Assembly (NCBI GenBank): GCA_900469625.1
Contig: UBXV01000027.1
Coordinates: 62,001-126,000, forward strand
DNA from: Hyphomicrobiales bacterium
GTDB taxonomy: Bacteria; Pseudomonadota; Alphaproteobacteria; Rhizobiales; Rhizobiaceae
DNA length: 64,000 nucleotides
Direction: 5' to 3'
Part shown: one piece after another, positions 15,977 to 24,728 of the stretch
Layout: every line of letters starts with the position of its first letter
Numbering within the stretch: the stretch's first letter is position 1
Notes under the pieces: generated by a model
The model's database searches: none
Told to the model about the DNA's origin: nothing
What the model saw: only the letters and a program-made list of their open reading frames with translations
Position numbers and translations under genes: made by a program

Positions 15977-18900
15977 TCATTCATTTCCGGCGCGAAGCCG
16001 AACTGCAGTCGTCGCGCGGCCGCTCAGTTCAAATCGCGCCGAGTTGGAACGCGGGGTCCACAGATTGCGGTCGATCGCCTCCAGCAGCCTTTCGGACAGC
16101 TCGGCGAGTGCCGCCGGGTTCTTGTCGCGCAGGAAGTTTGACACCCGCTCGTCGACGATGAAGGCTTGATAGGCCGCCTCGAAATGGTGGTCGCGCACGG
16201 CACCCGTTGTGGCGGCAAAGGCGAACATGTAGTCGACCGTGGCGGCGATCTCGAAGGCGCCCTTGTAACCGTGGCGCATGACGCCATCGATCCACTTGGG
16301 ATTGACGACGCGGGCGCGCACCACGCGGCCGATCTCTTCCTCCAGCGAACGGATGACGGGCTTTTCCGGGCGCGAATGGTCGTTGTGATAGATCGCCGGC
16401 CGCGCACCACCAAGATGCTCGGCAGCAAGGCTCATGCCGCCTTCGAACTGGTAGTAGTCGTCGCTGTCGAGCAGGTCGTGCTCGCGATTGTCCTGGTTCT
16501 GGACGACGGCCTCGATCGTGCGCAGCCGCTCCTCGAAGAGGTCCCGTTCGGCCTTACCCTCCTCGCCGGCGCCATAGGCATAGGCGCCCCAGGTGAGATA
16601 GGCGTCAGCAAGATCGGCTTTTCTGTCCCACCCTTTCTCGTCGATCAGCGCCTGCAGGCCGGCGCCATAGGCACCGGGCTTGGCGCCGAAGACGCGGTAG
16701 GAGGCGCGGCGCTCAGCTTCCGCTGCCTCGACACCAGACGCCTGCAGCCGCTGCGTCTCGGCGCGCATGCGCGCGGCGATCATGTTGTCGGCATCGTCCT
16801 CTTCAAGCGCACCGACGGCGCGGATCGCCTTGTCGAACAGCGCGATCTGGTCCGGGAAGGCATCGCGGAAGAAGCCGGAGATCCTCAGCGTCACGTCGAC
16901 GCGCGGCCGCCCGAGCAACGCGAGCGGCACGATTTCGTAGCCCATCACCCGGCGCGAGATCATGTCCCAGGTGGGCTTGGTGCCGATCAGCGCCATGGCC
17001 TGGGCGATATCGTCGCCGCCGGTGCGCATGTTGGCCGTGCCCCAGGCCGTCAGCCCGAAGGAGGACGGCCATTCGCCATGATCCTGCAGGTAGCGGCGGA
17101 TGAGCAGCTCGGCGGATTTCTTGCCAAGCTCGTAAGCGGCCGGCGTCGGCACGGAGCGGCTGTCGACGGAGTAGAAATTGCGCCCGGTCGGCAACACGTC
17201 GGGCCGCCCTCGCGTCGGCGCGCCGGACGGCCCGGGCGCCACGAAGCGGCCATCGAGGCCGGTCAGGAAACCGGCCATCTCGGCAGCACCGGAATTGACG
17301 ATCGACGGCTTTAGCCGTGTCTCGATTTCGCCGAGCACGGCGCTGGTGGCCGACCAGGCCGCCGGTGCCGGCGCCTCGCCGCTCACGAAAGAGGCCGCCA
17401 GCAGCTCGATGCGCTCGACCGTATCGCCGGCCGTGCGCCAGCGCTGATCGGAAACAGCAGCCAGGAGATCCGGCCGCAATCCGTCCCAAGGGTCAGACAT
17501 CACGCAATCGAGCGGGTCAAAGCCGAGGCCTGCATCCGCTGCGATCGCGCGCTGCAGGCTCTGGTCGACACCTTCGCCGAGGCCGCGCGGCACGCGGGCG
17601 AGCGCCACCGTCAGATCGGTCAGAAGCCGCCCCTCCGGCGCCACGCCGAAGATGTGCAGGCCGTCGCGGATCTGCATCTCCTTGAGGTCGCAGAGATAGG
17701 CGTCGAGCTTTTCCAGCGCCTTGTCGTCGCTGTCGCCCTTGTCGATGCCGGCGTCGTGGTCGAGGCCGATATCGCGCACGAGGTCGAGGATCTGCCGGCT
17801 CAGGAGCCTCAGCCGGCGCGGATCGCCGCCGGCGGCGTCGTAATATTCGTCGACCAGCGCCTCGAGGTCCTTCAGCGGCCCGTAGGATTCCGCCCGGGTC
17901 AAAGGCGGCGTCAGGTGGTCGATGATGACGGCGCTGGTGCGGCGCTTTGCCTGCGTGCCCTCGCCGGGGTCGTTGACGATGAAGGGGTAGACATGCGGCA
18001 ACGGCCCGAAGATCGCCTCGGGGTAACAGGTCTCCGACAGCGCCAGCGCCTTGCCCGGCAGCCATTCGAGATTGCCGTGCTTGCCCATGTGCACGATCGC
18101 CTGCGCTCCGAACTGGTTGCGCAGGAAAGCATAGAAGGCGAGATAGCCGTGCGGCGGCACGAGGTCCGGCGAGTGGTAGCTCTCCTTAGGGTCGATGTTG
18201 TAGCCGCGCGCCGGCTGGATGCCGACGACGACCTCGCCGAAGCGGGCGAGCGGCAGCGCAAAGGCACCATCGAGGAAGAACGGATCGGCTTCCGGCGCGC
18301 CCCAGCGACTGGTCACCTCATCTTTTATCTGTTTCGGAAGCGAATCGAAGAACGCTTTGTAATCGCTCAGCGAAATTGTCTCGCGGATCTCGCGGTCGTG
18401 GCTTACCGCATTGGTCGGCCCGGCCATGAGATAGCGGATCAGCGCGTCGCCATCTGCCGGCAAATCGGTTACGCCATAACCTTCGACGGCCATGGCGCGC
18501 AGCACCTCAACTGTGCCGGCAGGCGTATCGAGCCCGACGCCATTGCCGAGCCTGCCGTCGCGGTTGGGGTAGTTGGCCATGATGATGGCGATGCGGCGTT
18601 CGGCCGGCCTGGCGCGGCGCAACTTCGCCCAGTTGACGGCGAGCCGGGCTGCAAACCGCACGCGGTCGGCAAGCGGCTCATGGCCGACAATATTGGCTTC
18701 CACCCTGGGATCGTAGATCGAGGCCGCCTTGAAGGAGACGGCGCGCGCGAGAATGCGGCCATCGACCTCCGGGAGCGCGACATTCATGGCAAGGTCGCGG
18801 GCCATCAGCCCCTGCGGCGACGTCTCCCATTGCGCCCGCGACGAGCCGGAAAAGATCACCTGCAGCACCGGTGCGCCGGTCGATTCCAGCACCGTCGGCT

Positions 18901-19753
18901 GCCTGTCGGCGCCCGGCGACGAGACGGCAAAGCCGGTGGCGTTCATCACCACGTCGGGAGCCGCCTCGGCAAAGATCGATTGCAGCGTGCCGACCGAAAC
19001 GGCATCCTTGAGGCTGGAAACGAACAGCGGCAGCACGCGCATGCCCTCGGCGGCAAGCGCGTCGATCAGCGCCTCGACCGGCCGCGTCTCGCCGCTCTGC
19101 ACCAAGGCGCGATAGAAGCAGATCCCGATGGTCGGGGGTTCGGCTCCCTCCCCGGTAACCGTTCTTTCGCGGACACGGGCCCGCCATTCGCTGACGCCGA
19201 TGACGCCCGCCCCCGGCCACCAGATGCCGGCCTTCAGAAGCGGCTTTGCCGGCTGCGGCTTCTCGGCTCCCGAGATCAGTGCCTCGGCATAATCGAGAAA
19301 CAGACCTGCATTGTCGGCGCCACCTTCGGTGAAATAGGCCCACAGGCGCTGGCGGTCGTCGGGCTCGACCGTGGAGAACGGTTCGAGGCCCGGATCCGGC
19401 TTGTCGTCGCCCGGTAGCACCGCGATCTGGAAGCGGTGGGTGACGGCGGCGGCATGCAATGCTTCCAGCACATAACGGAAATAGCTGGCGCCACCGAGCG
19501 GTCTCACCACGATGAGCTTTGCATGCCGCGCCGTGCGCTCGACATAGGTGTCGACCGACATCGGGTGCATCAGGTTCATCAGGCTGGCGATGCGCAGGCT
19601 CGCTCCCTCGCCGCGCCGACCATGGGCCGCAGCGATCGAGGAAAGCTCGGTGTCGGCGGCCGACAGGAAAAGCACGTCGGCCGGCGTTTGCCCCAGGTCG
19701 ATCGCTTCGTTGCCGTCGGCGATCGTTCCTTTCTGGGCGAGAAGCAGATGCAT
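15977..19753 (-). CDS. cobN: CobN, aerobic cobaltochelatase large subunit
   Basis: 1258-residue homologue of the magnesium chelatase H subunit. With CobS and CobT it inserts cobalt into hydrogenobyrinic acid a,c-diamide using ATP, the hallmark of the aerobic pathway. Recognisable stretches are ANYPNRDGRLGNGVGLDTPA, VHMGKHGNLEWLPGK and WKGYKGAFE-like HGYKGAFEIAATVDYMFAFA. Its length matches the family. It lies 57 bp downstream of cobW and 120 bp upstream of cobO. CobS and CobT are not in this window. Confidence 0.97.
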   Translation of the reverse strand: MHLLLAQKGTIADGNEAIDLGQTPADVLFLSAADTELSSIAAAHGRRGEGASLRIASLMNLMHPMSVDTYVERTARHAKLIVVRPLGGASYFRYVLEALHAAAVTHRFQIAVLPGDDKPDPGLEPFSTVEPDDRQRLWAYFTEGGADNAGLFLDYAEALISGAEKPQPAKPLLKAGIWWPGAGVIGVSEWRARVRERTVTGEGAEPPTIGICFYRALVQSGETRPVEALIDALAAEGMRVLPLFVSSLKDAVSVGTLQSIFAEAAPDVVMNATGFAVSSPGADRQPTVLESTGAPVLQVIFSGSSRAQWETSPQGLMARDLAMNVALPEVDGRILARAVSFKAASIYDPRVEANIVGHEPLADRVRFAARLAVNWAKLRRARPAERRIAIIMANYPNRDGRLGNGVGLDTPAGTVEVLRAMAVEGYGVTDLPADGDALIRYLMAGPTNAVSHDREIRETISLSDYKAFFDSLPKQIKDEVTSRWGAPEADPFFLDGAFALPLARFGEVVVGIQPARGYNIDPKESYHSPDLVPPHGYLAFYAFLRNQFGAQAIVHMGKHGNLEWLPGKALALSETCYPEAIFGPLPHVYPFIVNDPGEGTQAKRRTSAVIIDHLTPPLTRAESYGPLKDLEALVDEYYDAAGGDPRRLRLLSRQILDLVRDIGLDHDAGIDKGDSDDKALEKLDAYLCDLKEMQIRDGLHIFGVAPEGRLLTDLTVALARVPRGLGEGVDQSLQRAIAADAGLGFDPLDCVMSDPWDGLRPDLLAAVSDQRWRTAGDTVERIELLAASFVSGEAPAPAAWSATSAVLGEIETRLKPSIVNSGAAEMAGFLTGLDGRFVAPGPSGAPTRGRPDVLPTGRNFYSVDSRSVPTPAAYELGKKSAELLIRRYLQDHGEWPSSFGLTAWGTANMRTGGDDIAQAMALIGTKPTWDMISRRVMGYEIVPLALLGRPRVDVTLRISGFFRDAFPDQIALFDKAIRAVGALEEDDADNMIAARMRAETQRLQASGVEAAEAERRASYRVFGAKPGAYGAGLQALIDEKGWDRKADLADAYLTWGAYAYGAGEEGKAERDLFEERLRTIEAVVQNQDNREHDLLDSDDYYQFEGGMSLAAEHLGGARPAIYHNDHSRPEKPVIRSLEEEIGRVVRARVVNPKWIDGVMRHGYKGAFEIAATVDYMFAFAATTGAVRDHHFEAAYQAFIVDERVSNFLRDKNPAALAELSERLLEAIDRNLWTPRSNSARFELSGRATTAVRLRAGNE

Positions 19754-19810
19754 TGTTCTATCCGTTCAGGCCGGTCCGGGGTGTTCCCGGAACGGCGTTG
19801 CTTCAAGGCG

Positions 19811-20875
19811 TCAGACGAGCGCGGTAATGGCAGCGCGCACGGCTGCTTCGTCCATATCGTGCAGGCCAATGACCACGAGGCGGGTGCCGCGCTTTTCGCC
19901 GGCCGCCCAGGCCCGGTCGTAATACTGGTCGATGCGGGCGCCGACGGCCTGGATCAAAAGACGCATCGGCTTGCCGGGCACATCGGCAAAGCCCTTGAGA
20001 CGCAGCACGTCGTGCTCAGCGATCACGCTCTTGAGGCGATCGATGAAGGCCGCGGGATCGGCAATCGCGCCGAGCTCCACGACGAAGCTGTCGAACTCGT
20101 CGTGAGAGTGCTCCTCGCCGGCCTCATGTTCCATCTCGTGGTGCGACTTGCGGTTGGCGATATCACTTTCCGTGCCGACACCAAGGCCGAGCAGGATGGC
20201 AGCAGCCACTTCGCCGTTCTTGGCTTCGATCATCGCGGGCTTGCGGCTGGTGCGCGAGGCGACCTCGTCACGCACGGCCTTCAGGCCGGAGGCGTCGATA
20301 AGGTCCGTCTTGTTGAGCACGATCAGGTCGGCAGCCGTCAGCTGATCCTCGAACAGCTCCTCGATCGGGCTTTCGTGATCGAGATTGTCATCCTCGACGC
20401 GCAGCGCATCGACCTTGTCATGGTCGTCGGCAAAGCGGCCGGCGGCAACGGCCGCGCTGTCGACCACGGTGACGACGCCGTCGACGGTCACTTCGCTGCG
20501 GATATCCGGCCAGTTGAAGGCAGCGATCAGCGGCTGCGGCAGCGCGAGACCCGAGGTCTCGATGATGATGTGGTCAGGACGGTTTTCGCGCTCGAGCAGC
20601 TTGGTCATGGTCGGAATGAAATCATCGGCAACCGTGCAGCAGATGCAGCCATTGGTCAGCTCGATGATGTCGTCTTCCGAGCAGGCTTCAGCGCCGCACC
20701 CCTTCAGGACGTCGCCATCGACGCCGAGATCGCCGAACTCGTTGATGATGAGCGCGATCCGCTTGCCGTCGGCGTTCTGCAGCAGGTTGCGGATCATCGT
20801 GGTCTTGCCGGCACCGAGGAAGCCGGTGATGACGGTCGCCGGGATCTTGCCCTGGTTGGCTCTCGCAGTGGTCAT
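19811..20875 (-). CDS. cobW: CobW, G3E GTPase / cobalt metallochaperone
   Basis: 354-residue P-loop GTPase of the COG0523 family. The P-loop is TGFLGAGKTT and the metal-binding motif is NGCICCTV. A His/Glu/Asp-rich loop (KSHHEMEHEAGEEHSHDEF, about residues 237-255) is a likely extra metal site. CobW is thought to deliver Co(II) to the CobNST chelatase. It lies three bases after cobP and 57 bp before cobN, consistent with the riboswitch-controlled unit. Confidence 0.95.
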   Translation of the reverse strand: MTTARANQGKIPATVITGFLGAGKTTMIRNLLQNADGKRIALIINEFGDLGVDGDVLKGCGAEACSEDDIIELTNGCICCTVADDFIPTMTKLLERENRPDHIIIETSGLALPQPLIAAFNWPDIRSEVTVDGVVTVVDSAAVAAGRFADDHDKVDALRVEDDNLDHESPIEELFEDQLTAADLIVLNKTDLIDASGLKAVRDEVASRTSRKPAMIEAKNGEVAAAILLGLGVGTESDIANRKSHHEMEHEAGEEHSHDEFDSFVVELGAIADPAAFIDRLKSVIAEHDVLRLKGFADVPGKPMRLLIQAVGARIDQYYDRAWAAGEKRGTRLVVIGLHDMDEAAVRAAITALV

Positions 20876-20878
20876 GGA

Positions 20879-21403
20879 TCAACCCTTCATTTTCAGCGGC
20901 AATCCAGCCGCGACAAAGTAAACTTCCGCGGATTTCTCCGCAACGATCTGGTGAAGCCGGCCGGCATGGTCGCGGAAGTCGCGGGCCATGCGGTTCTCGG
21001 GCACGATGCCGAGGCCGACTTCGTTGGAAACAAGGATGAGGCGCGCCTGCGCCTCAGGCAGAAAGCCGGCAAGGGCAGCGAATTCCGCCGCCATGTCGCG
21101 CTCTTCCATCATCAGGTTGGTGACCCACAGCGTCAGGCAGTCGACGAGGACCACGCGGTTCTCACCGTCGATGCGCGTCAGCAGCGATACGAGATCGAGT
21201 GGCTCCTCATGCGTGGTCCAGCCCTCGCCGCGCCTTTCCCGGTGATGGTCGATGCGCTCGCGCATCTCGTCGTCCCAGGCTCGCCCGGTCGCGACATAGT
21301 GCATGTCGAGACCCGAGGCTTCGACGAGCCGTTCGGAGAAGCTGGATTTGCCGGAACGGGCGCCACCGAGGACCAGAACCGGCCCGGCATGGGGAATGCT
21401 CAT
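20879..21403 (-). CDS. cobP: CobP (CobU), cobinamide kinase / cobinamide-phosphate guanylyltransferase
   Basis: 174-residue bifunctional enzyme that phosphorylates adenosylcobinamide and transfers GMP in nucleotide-loop assembly. The P-loop is [16 protein letters not shown]. The motif [20 protein letters not shown] contains the His that carries GMP in the CobU family. [12 protein letters not shown] and [21 protein letters not shown], here interrupted, are also typical. It is the first gene after the cobalamin riboswitch, about 155 bp downstream of the B12 box. Confidence 0.95.
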   Translation of the reverse strand: MSIPHAGPVLVLGGARSGKSSFSERLVEASGLDMHYVATGRAWDDEMRERIDHHRERRGEGWTTHEEPLDLVSLLTRIDGENRVVLVDCLTLWVTNLMMEERDMAAEFAALAGFLPEAQARLILVSNEVGLGIVPENRMARDFRDHAGRLHQIVAEKSAEVYFVAAGLPLKMKG

Positions 21404-21559
21404 CTGCCTTGCCGCCTCACGTCGCCGCAGCGGGCGATTTTGAACGGCAACAGAAGCTCGGCGCGCTCAAGGCGCGTTCGGAAAATGGTCGATAAGCCAA
21501 GACAACCTCCGTGATGGCGTTGGGAAGCGGGCTTCCCTTCGGGCGGAATGCCCCTGTCG

Positions 21560-21960
21560 GACGGCAGGTCTCCTGGCTCACGGCGTCACGAGCCCATGGC
21601 ATCGCTTCGCGTCGCGACGCGAAAACAATGCAAGGGCCCGAACGGCCCGCCTCACCTTCCCGGCGCTTTCCGGTGCCACAGCAAACCTTTGCGCGTCGTT
21701 TCCGATGCGCGGCGCGGTGGGCGGTTTCGTGAAAGGCGGACGATTCGTAGAAGAAGAGGCGTCCAGCCCGGCTGATCACGAAGCCACGCCAGTGGCTTTT
21801 CCGGCTTGATCCCTGACCTGCCCCGATTGCCCATGCAACCGGCCGACAACCCGGCATCAAACCCGACGGCGAACCCTGACCGTTCTACAGTCGCGGGGTC
21901 GGCTGCGATAAGGATGCCCGGTTTGGGTCCATCCGTCACATTCCCAATTATTCCCCCGCA
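21560..21960 (-). promoter_or_regulatory. Cobalamin riboswitch (large form) upstream of cobP
   Basis: On the minus strand the conserved cobalamin-riboswitch elements occur in order: CCCCGCGACTGTAG (21885-21898), GCCACTGG (about 21788-21795), GGGAAGGTG (about 21654-21662) and the B12 box AGCCAGGAGACCTGCC (21563-21578). It should repress cobP-cobW-cobN-cobO when adenosylcobalamin is plentiful. The element is about 400 nt, roughly twice the common size, because the arms between GCCACTG and the B12 box are expanded. One arm holds a perfect 18 bp palindrome at 21606-21623. The 5' boundary is approximate. Confidence 0.93.
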
Positions 21961-22065
21961 TCGCCACGATCCGGGGAAACCATCCAACGCCAGATGATTA
22001 GGAAGCGGGGGGCGCAAAGTCAATCGACGCGTGCGACGGCCAACAACGCGATTGCGGCGCGCTGG

Positions 22066-23523
22066 CTAATTCCCGAGCAGTTGCTCCAGCCAACGCCTGT
22101 CGAGCACCGCCTCGAGTTCGCTCGCGACGTCGTCGAGCGCCGCGTCGACCGATTGACGATAATTGCCGATGCCGCCCTCGATCCCGAAGCTTCTCAGCAG
22201 TGCCGAGCGATAGGCATCGCTTGCAAACAGGCCGTGCAGATAGGTCCCCATCACCCGGCCATCGGCAGAAAGAGCACCATCCGCGCGGCCGTCGATGCTG
22301 ACCGCAGGACGGTCGCAATCGGCGCCCGTCGTCTTGCCCAGGTGGATCTCGTAGCCTTCGAGCGCCACGTCGTGCTCCAGAGACCAGGCGCGACTGTTGC
22401 GCACGGTCTTTTCCGGCGCCATCTCGGTTTCGATATCGAGCAGACCGAGCCCGGCGATTTCATGGTCGCGCCCCTCGATCCCCAGCGGATCGGTGACGCG
22501 CCGGCCGAGCATCTGGTATCCGCCGCAGATGCCGATAACCCGGCCACCGCGCCGGACATGACGCTTGATGTCGCCGTCCCAGCCCTGCGCGCGCAGATCC
22601 TTCAGGTCGGCAATGGTCGATTTCGACCCGGGAATGACGACGAGACCCGCATCTGCCGGGATCGGGTTGCCTGGCTTCACGAAGACGAGCTCGACCTCCG
22701 GCTCGGCGGCGAGCGGATCGAGATCGTCGAAATTGGCGATACGGGACAACACGGGAACGGCGACCTTCAACGCCCGCCCCTCGCCGCGCACGCGCTTTTC
22801 GAGCACGACGGAATCTTCCGCCGGCAGCCGGCCCGCCGCCTTCAACCACGGCACGACGCCAAAGCAGGGCCAGCCGGTGTAGCCGCCGATGGCGGCAATG
22901 CCGTCGTCAAACAGGGTGACGTCGCCACGGAACTTGTTGATGAGGTAGCCGGAGATCATGCGCCGGTCGTCCGCCGGCAGGATCGCATGCGTGCCGACCA
23001 GCGAGGCGATGACACCGCCGCGGTCGATGTCGCCCACGAGGATGACAGGCACGTCCGCACGGGTCGCAAAGCCCATATTGGCGATGTCGCCGGCCCTCAG
23101 ATTGATCTCGGCCGGAGACCCCGCGCCTTCGACGACGACAAGATCGACGCCGGCCGAAATCTGCTCGAAGCTGTCCATGACCGCGCCGAGCAATTTCGGC
23201 TTCAGCGCCTGATATTCGCGCCCGCGCGCCTGCCCTGCGACCTTGCCCTGCACCACGATCTGGCTGCCGACATCCGACTGCGGCTTCAGGAGCACCGGGT
23301 TCATGTGCACGGAGGACGGCACGCGGGCAGCCAGCGCCTGCAGCCACTGCGCCCGGCCGATTTCGCCGCCGTCGTCAGACACCGCGGCATTGTTCGACAT
23401 GTTCTGCGGCTTGAACGGCCTGACCTTCAACCCGCGATTGGAAGCGAGCCGGCAGAGGCCTGCCACCAATACCGATTTTCCGACATCCGAGCCGGTTCCC
23501 TGCAGCATGATCTTGCGTGTCAT
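22066..23523 (-). CDS. cobQ: CobQ, cobyric acid synthase
   Basis: 485-residue glutamine-dependent amidotransferase that amidates side chains b, d, e and g of adenosylcobyrinic acid a,c-diamide. The N-terminal ATPase motif is QGTGSDVGKSVLVAGLCR and RPFKPQNMSNNA follows. The glutaminase domain has the nucleophile Cys in GICGGYQMLGRR and the catalytic His region GTYLHGLFASD. The start is the ATG at 23523 (MTRKIML); upstream codons in the same frame are not homologous to CobQ. It is transcribed toward, but separate from, the riboswitch upstream of cobP. Confidence 0.95.
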   Translation of the reverse strand: MTRKIMLQGTGSDVGKSVLVAGLCRLASNRGLKVRPFKPQNMSNNAAVSDDGGEIGRAQWLQALAARVPSSVHMNPVLLKPQSDVGSQIVVQGKVAGQARGREYQALKPKLLGAVMDSFEQISAGVDLVVVEGAGSPAEINLRAGDIANMGFATRADVPVILVGDIDRGGVIASLVGTHAILPADDRRMISGYLINKFRGDVTLFDDGIAAIGGYTGWPCFGVVPWLKAAGRLPAEDSVVLEKRVRGEGRALKVAVPVLSRIANFDDLDPLAAEPEVELVFVKPGNPIPADAGLVVIPGSKSTIADLKDLRAQGWDGDIKRHVRRGGRVIGICGGYQMLGRRVTDPLGIEGRDHEIAGLGLLDIETEMAPEKTVRNSRAWSLEHDVALEGYEIHLGKTTGADCDRPAVSIDGRADGALSADGRVMGTYLHGLFASDAYRSALLRSFGIEGGIGNYRQSVDAALDDVASELEAVLDRRWLEQLLGN

Positions 23524-23767
23524 GGCGCCACGGGTAACATCGATTTGATCGGGCGCAAAGCCCTGCTTTGACAAGATTTCGCCGCATTTGCGGCGCGTCG
23601 ATGACGGACTGTTTCGGTCGCTAATCAAGCTTGTCGAGTTTCTCTCCAAAACTAGCGTAATTGCGACATCCTGTGACGAGTTTGGCATTCAATTTCGCTT
23701 GCGGCGAGCCTATATCAGCGCCACCGAAACACATACCGGACCAATGGGGTCCGGCCTCTCAAGGTCC

Positions 23768-23917
23768 ATGTCCATGCTGTACATCTTCAGCAAGCCCAAT
23801 TTCGTTCAGATCGCCTGGAATTCCAAGGTCCCCGCCAGTCAGTCGCGCGTCCGCAACGTCGTTCTCGACGCTCCCTTCGGACCGCTCGGCTTCATCCGCA
23901 CGTCCAACGTCGGCTGA
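23768..23917 (+). CDS. Possible small protein, unknown
   Basis: 49-residue frame (MSMLYIFSKPNFVQIAWNSK at the N-terminus) ending in GFIRTSNVG, with an alternative ATG two codons in. It is followed at 74 bp by a strong intrinsic terminator on the same strand, which supports a real short transcript. The ribosome site is weak (AAGGTCC). No family is recognised. It could instead be part of a small non-coding RNA. Confidence 0.5.
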   Translation: MSMLYIFSKPNFVQIAWNSKVPASQSRVRNVVLDAPFGPLGFIRTSNVG

Positions 23918-23990
23918 CCCGATGGCCCGGTCCCCGGGCGTCCTATTGGCCAAGGCTTCGCATTCCAGCAGCTAACGCCTCCTCCTCCAG

Positions 23991-24020
23991 CCGTCTCCCC
24001 TCGTGGAGACGGTTTTTTTT
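23991..24020 (+). terminator. Strong intrinsic terminator
   Basis: CCGTCTCC-CCTCGT-GGAGACGG followed by eight T. It ends a plus-strand transcript beginning upstream of or at the small 49-residue frame. There is no larger plus-strand gene upstream, so this is evidence for a short RNA or small mRNA. Confidence 0.88.
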
Positions 24021-24728
24021 GGTCCGTCGATCACCGTCAACAGCCATAAACGCGAAAGCCGCATCGACCTCTCTCGAGGGATGCGGCTTCCAAAAAACAC
24101 TGGTCACTCCGGAAATACACACCGGAGGCTCGCTTCAAACCCGGGACGCACTACCTTGATCCGGGTCGGCGGCCGTTTCCTGCCGCGCAACAACAATTAG
24201 CCGGACATCGTTACCGGATGGTTATTGAGGATTTAACGAAAGATGAATTCCGGCTTTTTTTGAATGTTTTTCGCGACATTCGCAAAATTTGCGCGTGACG
24301 CATTCGAGACAGGAAAGGTCCTCAATGCAACAGACCGGAAACCAGCATTGTGGCGAGCGCTAAATTTTGCGGCACTAATTGTCGCAAATGCTTAAATTTA
24401 GCCGCCGGGAGCCGAAAAATTCCGCTTGCGCCATGTCGCAGACAGACGCCGCTACCCTATCGGTCACGCCCCTCTCCGATTGAAGAGGTTGATTTCTCAA
24501 CGAGAATACTTAGGCTTGGCTTGCGGTATAGAGGAAATCCGGCCGGCGACAGGGTTCCGCGGCCAGGACCAGAACGAATTCCCATCACCGCCGCAGCGGG
24601 GCTACCCTTGGCGTGAACTGCGCCGAAGCCCAGGCTGCTTATTTGGGTCGGGTGACCGGGATGCAAGGGCGTCCCCATGACGCCCGTTCGATCGTTGGCT
24701 GCAGATAAAGACTGGGAGGTCTTGCAAC
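24021..24728. other. Long leader / intergenic region before the betaine transporter
   Basis: 708 bp without a convincing gene. It holds the perfect hairpin AAGCCGCATC...GATGCGGCTT (24056-24089), a group of TGTCGC-type half-sites (24349-24439), and just before the transporter start the hairpin GGGCGT-CCCCATG-ACGCCC (about 24667-24685). The ribosome site of the transporter gene is GGGAGG. The length suggests complex control or a small RNA. Confidence 0.6.
24349..24439 (+). promoter_or_regulatory. Putative TGTCGC-N8-AA operator sites
   Basis: TGTGGC-N8-AA (24349-24364) and TGTCGC-N8-AA (24380-24395) lie in direct orientation 31 bp apart, followed by another TGTCGC at 24434-24439. The half-site TGTCGC-N8-AA is, as I recall, that of the GlxA-like AraC regulator ArgR of Pseudomonas aeruginosa, in the same subfamily as GbdR. 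A regulator of this subfamily is encoded at 59651-60655. Assignment is an inference. Confidence 0.45.

Noticed and set aside
16166-19417. Long plus-strand frames opposite cobN
   Set aside because: They are antisense shadows caused by high GC codon bias; cobN is complete and well conserved.
24003-24200. 65-codon frame after the terminator
   Set aside because: It begins inside the terminator hairpin, lacks a ribosome site and resembles no protein; it also spans a strong hairpin.
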